In this document: one piece after another, positions 8,470 through 15,369 of the stretch | Layout of the letters: each line of letters opens with the position of its first letter | Numbering within the stretch: the stretch's first letter is position 1 | Assembly (NCBI GenBank): GCA_900478215.1 | Contig: LS483478.1 | Location: 2,170,001 to 2,234,000, forward strand | DNA from: Salmonella enterica subsp. houtenae serovar Houten | GTDB lineage: Bacteria > Pseudomonadota > Gammaproteobacteria > Enterobacterales > Enterobacteriaceae | Length of the DNA stretch: 64,000 nt | Direction: 5' to 3' | Made by a program: the position numbers and the translations under genes | The notes under the pieces: model-generated | Database searches by the model: none | What the model saw: only the letters and a program-made list of their open reading frames with translations | What the model was told of the DNA's origin: nothing

Positions 8470-8496
8470 GGCGTCTCAGCGGAGTGCTGAGACGCC
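8470..8496. terminator. Shared hairpin between dbpA and ttcA
   Basis: A perfect 11-bp stem (GGCGTCTCAGC / GCTGAGACGCC) with a five-base loop lies in the 43-bp gap between the convergent dbpA and ttcA. Neither side has a clear T-run. Confidence 0.65.
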
Positions 8497-8502
8497 TGCA
8501 GA

Positions 8503-9438
8503 TCATTTCACTTCGATAACATCAAGCCGCAACGCGTCTAAGGGCGTGTCATCTTCTTCCGGCTGCCAGCCAGCGGGCTGCAATGGAATCTCTTCACGAT
8601 CGAACGCTAAATCACCGCCGTCGACCACCTCGGAACCGTGAGCGATCCCTTTGAAATCGAAAAGATTAGTGTCACAAAGGTGAGACGGCACGACATTCTG
8701 CATGGCGCTGAACATCGTTTCTATCCGTCCAGGATAGCGTTTATCCCAGTCGCGTAGCATGTCGGCAATCACCTGGCGTTGCAGGTTGGGTTGCGAACCG
8801 CACAGATTACAAGGAATGATAGGGAAGGCTTTGGCCTCAGCAAAACGGACAATATCTTTCTCGCGGCAGTAAGCCAGCGGGCGGATCACGATATGTTTGC
8901 CGTCATCGCTCATCAGCTTCGGCGGCATTCCTTTCATTTTTCCGCCATAGAACATATTCAGAAACAGGGTTTGCAGAATATCGTCGCGATGGTGGCCCAG
9001 GGCGATTTTGGTCGCGCCCAGCTCAGTTGCAGTACGATACAGGATACCGCGACGCAAACGCGAGCACAGCGAGCAGGTGGTTTTTCCTTCCGGAATCTTC
9101 TCTTTAACAATGCCGTAGGTGTTTTCTTCGACGATTTTATATTCTACGCCCAACTGCTCAAGGTAGGCTGGCAGGATATGTTCCGGGAAGCCCGGCTGCT
9201 TTTGATCAAGATTGACGGCAACCAGAGAAAAATTGATCGGGGCGCTTTGCTGCAAATTACGTAAAATTTCCAGCATTGTATAGCTATCTTTGCCGCCAGA
9301 AAGGCAAACCATAATGCGATCGCCTTCTTCAATCATATTGAAATCAGCAATCGCTTCGCCGACGTTACGGCGCAGACGTTTTTGCAACTTGTTCAGGTTG
9401 TATTGTTCTTTCTTTGTATTCTTTTGAATTTCTTGCAT
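8503..9438 (-). CDS. ttcA: TtcA, tRNA 2-thiocytidine(32) synthetase
   Basis: A 311-aa iron-sulfur, ATP-dependent enzyme that thiolates cytidine 32 of several tRNAs. The PP-loop S-G-G-K-D-S is near residue 48. The cluster cysteines are visible in C-S-L-C (about 122-125) and C-N-L-C (about 219-222). From about residue 9 on it is almost identical to E. coli TtcA, but the first eight or so residues (MQEIQKNT) differ from those I recall. That is notable because the Rac prophage of E. coli K-12 integrates within the 5' part of this gene. Confidence 0.95.
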   Translation of the reverse strand: MQEIQKNTKKEQYNLNKLQKRLRRNVGEAIADFNMIEEGDRIMVCLSGGKDSYTMLEILRNLQQSAPINFSLVAVNLDQKQPGFPEHILPAYLEQLGVEYKIVEENTYGIVKEKIPEGKTTCSLCSRLRRGILYRTATELGATKIALGHHRDDILQTLFLNMFYGGKMKGMPPKLMSDDGKHIVIRPLAYCREKDIVRFAEAKAFPIIPCNLCGSQPNLQRQVIADMLRDWDKRYPGRIETMFSAMQNVVPSHLCDTNLFDFKGIAHGSEVVDGGDLAFDREEIPLQPAGWQPEEDDTPLDALRLDVIEVK

Positions 9439-9460
9439 TATTTATGCTCTCTGATACTTA

Positions 9461-9480
9461 ATGGGGCAAATTGGGGCAAA
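9461..9480. repeat. Tandem TGGGGCAAA repeat upstream of ttcA
   Basis: The nonamer TGGGGCAAA occurs twice with a 10-bp period, 24 bp upstream of the ttcA start. Close repeats of this kind are typical of integrase arm-binding sites at prophage ends. Here it may be a leftover of an excised element, although a promoter role is also possible. Confidence 0.4.
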
Positions 9481-9616
9481 ACTTTTTTGCTACGATAACC
9501 GCGCATTCAACATGACCACTTGCTCATTGTTTATGTCATCAATCCACATTCCATAAATTTCATACGCTATCTGCACAGTTTCATGCCCCTCTGGCTGGCT
9601 ATAAACGCCGGGTTAG

Positions 9617-9778
9617 CTCCGGCTGATAACAGTCAACAGGGAAAAGTATGTCGCGTATGGTACGGATTACGGCGACGAATGCCAGCACGTTTTACAGCGT
9701 TGTTTCAACTTAATAGAGATATTACCTTCGGATATTGTCGACTGTATACATCATGCAGCCAGGTCCGTTAAGAAGTGA
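9617..9778 (+). pseudogene. 3' remnant of an unidentified (prophage-like) gene, left copy
   Basis: An open stretch of 53 codons with no start runs to a TGA at 9776-9778 and has protein-like composition, including Y-G-T-D-Y-G-D-E-C-Q-H-V-L. The same peptide is encoded near 13927-13963 on the other side of the island but diverges after about 15 residues. I do not recognise the family. No ribosome-binding site or start is visible, so it is read as a truncated gene end left by recombination at the ttcA locus. Confidence 0.45.
9656..9699 (+). repeat. Left copy of the 44-bp island-flanking direct repeat
   Basis: This sequence recurs at 13927-13970 with two mismatches in the same orientation. Weaker similarity extends about 15 bp further left. 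The copies bracket the IS relic and the 1140-codon gene. Confidence 0.8.
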
Positions 9779-9970
9779 CGGGCTCAACTGAAATTCAGGC
9801 GCCGCTGCGTAACGCCTTAGCCCGGCGATGATAAGTTTCATGTGGTTCCGTGGTGTGAACCGGGATAGGTGAATAGGGATATTCGGCAGAACCTTTTTAC
9901 TTTTTTATTGGTGATATAAAATACTGTATCAGTATATTATTATCTAATAAGATAGTGCAGAGCATTTCAT

Positions 9971-10140
9971 TATTGCTGGGTAAGATCAGTCAGCCAGTTT
10001 AAGGGCTTCCTGACGGAATTCAGGCGTGTACTGCCTGCGGATCTCTTTAATAGTTGATGCTGGTTTTGTCATGTGAGCGACCTCTGGTTGAGAGTTTACT
10101 CACTTAGTGAGCATGTCCACTATTGCTGGGTAAGAACAGT
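9971..10140 (-). mobile_element. Relic of an IS3-family insertion sequence
   Basis: The minus strand carries the first 28 codons of an IS3-family OrfA (10072 down to 9986; begins MTKPAST, contains Q-Y-T-P-E-F-R-Q-E-A-L), which then stop. Upstream is a typical IS left-end leader. A 20-bp direct repeat (TATTGCTGGGTAAGA-T/A-CAGT) occurs at 9971-9990 and 10121-10140, exactly 150 bp apart with one mismatch, so an internal deletion or recombination has removed most of the element. It cannot be active. Confidence 0.75.
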
Positions 10141-10302
10141 TTACTATATACTATTTAAAATTTTCTTGCCTATTCTGGAGGTCATGTTGAATTAAAAATA
10201 GCATGTTTCATATGTACAGTTCAGACAAATTATTTGCGATTAAAATTGCTACCTGATATCTACACCTTATGATGTATACCATAATTCTGGCAGGAGAACG
10301 AG

Positions 10303-13300
10303 ATGCGTATAACATTAAGTAATGTATCAACCAGAGAATCACAACAGTCGGTAAAGATGCAAGCTATCAGAAGCTGGGATACCATACAGTACCTTTCAAT
10401 GCTGGATGGACTTTATCAGGACGATATCTTTCATGAGCAATTTTCTAATTTACCAGAAGAATATATTAAGCTGGATGAGATGGCCAAAGATGAAAAAAAG
10501 AACAGCTTAAATATTTATGACTTCTTCTTTGAGCCAGCTCCTGAGATTATATGTGAAGTTATTAAATCAACATTGGATTTTTATTATTCGAATAGTGCAA
10601 CCTTCCGTAGGCTGGTTAATTATAAAGTAGAGCACAGTATAAATGACGATGTAGACACTAATAAATGTGAGGTAAAGATATCTCCAAATTATAGTTACGA
10701 AAATATTGATGGGGGGCGAGGGTATTTATCGATTCCATTTGATAAAAATGGCTATCCAATCCCCCCTGACTTTCAGAACTGTGTAAATAGAATTACATCA
10801 GAAAAAGTGTTGCTAGATCTATTTTTAAAACATATTTTGCACGATCATTTAAATGCAAACGATGAAGTTACAAACATTTACTCTAATGTTATTCATAAAG
10901 AGATTGATCCCGCTGCAATTGCATATACATCGTCGTGTTTTTCTCCGGCAACGATGAGTGGTGAATATGAGTTATTTAATGTGGATAGCGTACCTTTTCC
11001 ACCTAAAAGTGCTGAGCAAATTATATTTGAGGGAAAGGAAATTCAAAGGAAAATTTTCTTATCTTCTCATAACAGCAATCATTTTCAGCCAGCAACCATT
11101 CATAAAATGGATAGGAATATTAAAAACATTGCAGTAACTAGTTTGTTATTATCATCAAGGTTAGGAGTAACAACTGGTGATTATGGGATAGAAAACAGTA
11201 ATTCAGACGGTGAGAATGATTTTTTACCAGCTAAAGAATTACAGAGATATGCAAGGGCTCTCCCGGAGGACCATCCTGCCCCAAATATGGAACCTCATCC
11301 GCTAGGTAAGGTGTTAGATGGCATATTTGGACATTTTAAATCTGTTGCAGGAGGGCCGCTTGTCAAAATACTCGAACAACTTGGAGAAGAACAAAAGGCA
11401 AATAGTTATAAAAGAGGCTATCATGAATTACTTGCATTTTCTCAAACTGGGCAGTGGACGCATAATGGAAGAGCTATTGCTGCTGAATATATGTTCAACG
11501 GTCTTTTAGTTCATTTAAATGAAAAACTCATTATTCTTGATGATGGAAGTCATGTTTCTTTTCTATCTTTTTTAAGAGAAAACATTCAACATCAATATAA
11601 AATATATGAGCTATTTGCGCGTGATATGCTGGTTCATCCTTTGTATTTCAGCACTGAACATGTACTACCCAGGCCAGGGAGGCCTTTATGGGCAAGGGAA
11701 AGCCATTATACGAAAGTCCTGTATGAAAAGTTTCCTGCTATTTCTGGTTCAGGCTTTGAGGCCTTCTATGGTAAGGAGGCTATTATTACAGCGTTAGAAA
11801 TAGTATCTTTCAATAGAAAAGAAAAAGGAAAGAGCACTTTTACTAAAAAACAGATGAAGCATCTTTTTAAGCTGGTTCAATTAGTGATACACCATTTATC
11901 CAGGAATGGCGGTGATAGAGTATTGCTTAGTCCTGAAGGCATAAAAAATAATTTTATTATTATGCGTAATATTATTGTTTGGTGTCAAAAGATAACGGGG
12001 CCAGTTAATGATAAAAAAATAAACACAATAGCAAGAAAAATTGTGGTTAATAATAAATTTTCTAACGGTGTTAAATCAGCATTTCCCAAAAGTTACGAGC
12101 CTTTAAGTTTGTTAATGAAAGCCGCTATCAATAAACAGCTAGACTGGGCGGAGAAATATTATCGAGCAGAAACTCATATGAAGGAACATATGCAGGAGTG
12201 TGATATCTTAGGGCTAATGGATACAAACAAAATGGTGCGAGAGGCCGTTGTTGGGCTTATTCACGAGATCAGTGATATTGCTCAATGCGGCTGGCTGACG
12301 GTAGAAGAACAACATGAGAGAGAGGTTCAGGCTCTCGAATCGTTCAAGGAGAAAGTTTTCTCCATGAATGGCGGTCAACAATTTGTTTATGGATTTAATA
12401 AGGTTATTCAGGAGGGGTTGGGAGGATTAATTGAGCTGAGTTTTGATCTTGATGATACTATGCATCATCGCACAGCCTCCTCATTAAGTCCGGCTGCAAG
12501 AACAGGACTTCACCTTTTAGGAACGGTCTGGAATATTGTAATGAGTATTGTCCCAGGTTTTAACGCTCTGGCTGGTACCAGCAGTATTCTTAACCGGGCT
12601 GTTGTGGAAAATTCTGCAGATGTATGCGGTTACGTACAAGATATTATACGTATCGGTATGGAGGCTGTTCCTGTTGCTGAAGCGAAGTTCACAGAAAGAG
12701 CGTCAAACGCAAAGTATACGGGCCTCCGATTTGTTGAAAATAAAATACAAAGAGGCGTAATACGAGAACCGATTCAAAAAGGGAGTAATTATAAAGTTAT
12801 AGAGTCAATAGAAAATACAGATTTTATTTATCAAAAAAGTAATCAGAAAGTTCTTGAATTAGGTCCAGAGGGAAACGATGGACTCTATCGTGCTACAGGT
12901 TTTGATAAAGAAACGTATGGTTACTATAAACAGTCAGGAGAAGGCTTTTACAGAAAGCAAACCTCATATTCACCGCTGTCAACGGAAGCGCCTAATACGA
13001 TAAAATATGGCAGCAGAGAGCTCGTTTTAACTAAAGAACCCGGTTCAGAAACGTATCAGGCAACCTTTTCGGATAGCGGGAAAAATTCAGGTATGACATT
13101 TTACAGATCTTCTGATGGGGAATTTTATCAGGCGTCAGGGCTGAAAGGAGGGGGGCTTATTCGCCATGTTGATAAACCTTATTCAGAGTTAACAGAAGGA
13201 GATGTGGGTTATGATGAAGAACTTCTGGATATTACGGATGATTCACCCCTACTGGAAGAAATACTGTCCTCCCTGTCAGAAGATTTATACCCTACATCAG

Positions 13301-13725
13301 AAGAAAATATGCAAAGTATTTATAAGAAATATCAGGGTGGGGATGCTGCAGCAGGGGAGACCGAAGTTGTATTATGCCGAGGTACAATAGGTCCGCAGGC
13401 TGAAAATATTGTTAGTTTTAAAACAGCAGGAGGTATTGAGGGGGCCGATGTAGATGTATTACCTGTTTCTATTGAAATAGCCAGAGAGCAGGTTCGAAGT
13501 GGAAGAATCGTACCTGAATATACCACAGATCTTAGTGTTGCAGACAGGTTCAGTAGGGAGCATTATCTTATTATTGTTAAGGTAAAAGCCAAATACCTTA
13601 CACGAGGCAGTGTAAGTGAAAGCGGCTGGGTTATGCCACAAAACACACCAGTGGAACCTATTGGTATAATTGATAGGACATATGGTAATGCAGAAAATAT
13701 TGGGCAGGCAAACGCTTCTAAGTAA
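10303..13725 (+). CDS. Very large putative toxin/effector with ADP-ribosyltransferase-like C-terminus
   Basis: A 1140-aa protein, markedly AT-rich compared with its neighbours, starting at an ATG with an AGGAG site. I think it belongs to the DUF4765-type family but cannot confirm this. Residues 1-730 have no recognised domain and no Sec signal. A hydrophobic segment lies near 735-760 (G-T-V-W-N-I-V-M-S-I-V). Residues about 835-975 hold repeats built on aromatic/G units (Y-R-x-T-G-F / G-E-G-F-Y-R). The last 120 residues resemble bacterial ADP-ribosyltransferases: L-C-R-G-T (R1026), Y-T-T-D-x-S-x-A-D-R-F (from 1073) and S-E-S-G-W-V-M-P (E1106). The usual second glutamate of E-x-E is G1108. Flanking repeats and an IS relic indicate transfer. 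The secretion route and target are unknown. Confidence 0.7.
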   Translation: MRITLSNVSTRESQQSVKMQAIRSWDTIQYLSMLDGLYQDDIFHEQFSNLPEEYIKLDEMAKDEKKNSLNIYDFFFEPAPEIICEVIKSTLDFYYSNSATFRRLVNYKVEHSINDDVDTNKCEVKISPNYSYENIDGGRGYLSIPFDKNGYPIPPDFQNCVNRITSEKVLLDLFLKHILHDHLNANDEVTNIYSNVIHKEIDPAAIAYTSSCFSPATMSGEYELFNVDSVPFPPKSAEQIIFEGKEIQRKIFLSSHNSNHFQPATIHKMDRNIKNIAVTSLLLSSRLGVTTGDYGIENSNSDGENDFLPAKELQRYARALPEDHPAPNMEPHPLGKVLDGIFGHFKSVAGGPLVKILEQLGEEQKANSYKRGYHELLAFSQTGQWTHNGRAIAAEYMFNGLLVHLNEKLIILDDGSHVSFLSFLRENIQHQYKIYELFARDMLVHPLYFSTEHVLPRPGRPLWARESHYTKVLYEKFPAISGSGFEAFYGKEAIITALEIVSFNRKEKGKSTFTKKQMKHLFKLVQLVIHHLSRNGGDRVLLSPEGIKNNFIIMRNIIVWCQKITGPVNDKKINTIARKIVVNNKFSNGVKSAFPKSYEPLSLLMKAAINKQLDWAEKYYRAETHMKEHMQECDILGLMDTNKMVREAVVGLIHEISDIAQCGWLTVEEQHEREVQALESFKEKVFSMNGGQQFVYGFNKVIQEGLGGLIELSFDLDDTMHHRTASSLSPAARTGLHLLGTVWNIVMSIVPGFNALAGTSSILNRAVVENSADVCGYVQDIIRIGMEAVPVAEAKFTERASNAKYTGLRFVENKIQRGVIREPIQKGSNYKVIESIENTDFIYQKSNQKVLELGPEGNDGLYRATGFDKETYGYYKQSGEGFYRKQTSYSPLSTEAPNTIKYGSRELVLTKEPGSETYQATFSDSGKNSGMTFYRSSDGEFYQASGLKGGGLIRHVDKPYSELTEGDVGYDEELLDITDDSPLLEEILSSLSEDLYPTSEENMQSIYKKYQGGDAAAGETEVVLCRGTIGPQAENIVSFKTAGGIEGADVDVLPVSIEIAREQVRSGRIVPEYTTDLSVADRFSREHYLIIVKVKAKYLTRGSVSESGWVMPQNTPVEPIGIIDRTYGNAENIGQANASK

Positions 13726-13926
13726 TCATAAATCCTGAACAGGTTTATTGTAGTCATCTCTCATGTATGAAAGGTTTCTTTTAAACCTGTGTGTTGTATG
13801 TAAGAAAGCGCTGCGTCTGTCTGGAGTCGGCGCAGCCAGGGAGAATCCTGTTTGAAGCGTGGTGGCTGTAAAATTTGTAGACTAAAATGGGGCATGATAA
13901 AAGGTGGCCCCAGGCAAAGTATTTGC

Positions 13927-13970
13927 TATGGTACGGATTATGGCGACGAATGCCAGCACGTTTTACGGCG
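13927..13970 (+). repeat. Right copy of the 44-bp island-flanking direct repeat
   Basis: Matches 9656-9699 with two mismatches, same orientation. In the matching frame it lies in a short open stretch (13852-14070) that shares the Y-G-T-D-Y-G-D-E-C-Q-H-V-L peptide with the left copy. It sits 93 bp before the efflux gene start, so it marks the right edge of the inserted segment. Confidence 0.8.
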
Positions 13971-14062
13971 AGATACGCAACGGGTCAAAAGTGCCTTTGT
14001 TCTGCCTCCAGGATTACGTAAGATATCGTCATGGCCTGAAAAATACCGAAACGAAGAGATGT

Positions 14063-14401
14063 ATGATTAAAGAAGCTATAATTTTTCTGTTTATCGCCAT
14101 CGTGGTAGAAGTTATCGCCACGATCTCATTAAAATTATCGGATAGTTTTACGCGTCTGGTACCGAGTCTCGTTACCATTATCGGATATTGTATTGCGTTC
14201 TGGTGTCTCACTATCCCAATGCGAACCATCCCTGCCGGTATCATTTATGCCATCTGGTCTGGGGTAGGGATTGTACTTATTGGATTGATAGGATGGTTAT
14301 TCCTGGGTCAAAAACTGGATGTGCCGGCAATTATTGGCATGATGCTTATCATCTGTGGTGTAATCGTGATCAATCTGTTTTCAAAAAGCGTAAGCCACTA
14401 G
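14063..14401 (+). CDS. EmrE-type small multidrug resistance transporter
   Basis: A 112-aa four-helix inner-membrane protein closely related to EmrE. The proton/drug-coupling glutamate is at E16 in V-E-V-I-A-T (E14 in EmrE). The A-I-W-S-G-V-G-I-V-L motif carries the binding-site tryptophan, and the C-terminal helix A-I-I-G-M-M-L-I matches EmrE. SMR proteins export quaternary ammonium and other cationic compounds as antiparallel dimers. The start MIKEAI at 14063 gives the family length; the longer frame from 13904 runs through the flanking repeat and has no SMR homology. It sits just outside the island, before uspF. Confidence 0.88.
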   Translation: MIKEAIIFLFIAIVVEVIATISLKLSDSFTRLVPSLVTIIGYCIAFWCLTIPMRTIPAGIIYAIWSGVGIVLIGLIGWLFLGQKLDVPAIIGMMLIICGVIVINLFSKSVSH

Positions 14402-14421
14402 ACGATAATGATGGTTGATTT

Positions 14422-14447
14422 GAGCCCGCGCTCTTTTATGCGGGCTC
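14422..14447. terminator. Shared terminator between the SMR gene and uspF
   Basis: An eight-base stem (GAGCCCGC / GCGGGCTC) with a ten-base loop lies in the 52-bp gap between convergent genes, followed by a short CTTTT on the plus strand. Confidence 0.75.
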
Positions 14448-14453
14448 GGGCTT

Positions 14454-14888
14454 TTAGCGGACAACCAGTACGGAGCACTCCGCATGACGCACAACGGCAG
14501 CGGCATTGGAGCCCAGCAGATAGGTAGTAATATCCGGGCGATGCGAGGCGATAATTACCATATCGGCCGGTAATTTTTTCGCCATTTCCAGAATGTTATC
14601 TTTAGGAGAGCCTTCGGCAACGTGAGCCTGCACACGGTCGGCGGGAAGGTTGAATTTCTTGATAATCGCTTCCAGTTGAGATTTGGCTTCGGCTTTTAAA
14701 TCGTCCATTGCCGGGAGCTCTGCGGAATAAGCCAGCCCTAGTGAAGCGTAATAGGGCAAAGACGGGATAACAGTCAAAAAGTGCACTTTAGCGTCGTCAA
14801 TCTTTGCTTCTGCTTCGACATGTGAAATCACGCGTTGAGTTAATTCTGAATCTGAAATATCGATGGGTACAAGAATCGTTCTGTTCAT
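14454..14888 (-). CDS. uspF: Universal stress protein F
   Basis: A 144-aa single-domain universal stress protein. The N-terminal I-L-V-P-I-D strand with its ATP-binding Asp is visible. The C-terminal phosphate-binding loop is represented by S-H-R-P-D-I-T-T-Y-L-L-G-S-N, followed by the final V-L-V-V strand. UspF (YnaF) in E. coli is an ATP-binding stress protein linked to fimbria-mediated adhesion. The gene is single, with a good GGAGG ribosome-binding site. In E. coli the neighbour on the nifJ side is ompN; here ompN is absent and only micC remains. Confidence 0.95.
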   Translation of the reverse strand: MNRTILVPIDISDSELTQRVISHVEAEAKIDDAKVHFLTVIPSLPYYASLGLAYSAELPAMDDLKAEAKSQLEAIIKKFNLPADRVQAHVAEGSPKDNILEMAKKLPADMVIIASHRPDITTYLLGSNAAAVVRHAECSVLVVR

Positions 14889-15232
14889 AAAACCTCCTGT
14901 TTAAGTATCCACTGAAATTCTACTCCCTAAAGGCACTTTATGTACAATGACACAGGTCACATTTTAGGTGCTGCTCCACGGTGGTTTGAGAGGGCTATCT
15001 AGAGGAGATGACGGCATAATATTATGAGTATTCCCTGCGAATAATCAGCGGGTTGACGCTAAAACGCTATTTTCGCCTTGCCGGGAAAAATCTAAAAAGA
15101 GATGTTACTGTTTAATTCAATAATTAATGAAATAATTCGCAGTGAAATAAATATAATTCATGCAAATGTTTTTGGGTATATTATATAAAATAAAAATTAT
15201 ACAATATCATTCAGTTACGATACTCTATGTTT

Positions 15233-15341
15233 GTTATATGCCTTTATTGTCACATATTCATTTTGTCGTTGGGCCATTGCGTTAACCTTTGCTTTCCAGC
15301 GTATAAATTGACAAGCCCGAACGGATGTTCGGGCTTTTTTT
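15233..15341 (+). ncRNA. micC: MicC, porin-repressing small RNA
   Basis: This 109-nt sequence matches E. coli MicC closely. The 5' GTTATATGCCTTTATTGTCA segment carries the antisense seed, the GTTGGGCCATTGC part is conserved, and the 3' terminator GCCCGAAC / GTTCGGGC (15315-15334) is followed by seven T residues. A TACTCT -10 lies at 15221-15226. MicC, with Hfq, represses ompC, and in Salmonella also ompD by a seed pairing inside the coding region. It lies next to nifJ as in E. coli. The rest of the 14889-15369 gap is AT-rich promoter DNA. Confidence 0.94.
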
Positions 15342-15369
15342 GTTTCCAGGTTAATCCTTAGAATATTTT

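Noticed and set aside
9520..9771. 83-codon ORF between ttcA and the IS relic
   Set aside because: The neighbouring frame gives the more protein-like peptide shared with the right-hand repeat; this frame has no ribosome-binding site and arginine/cysteine-rich junk composition.
13904..14062. N-terminal extension of the SMR transporter
   Set aside because: The extra 53 residues are encoded by the island-flanking repeat and would precede the first membrane helix; family length and E16 position fit the start at 14063.
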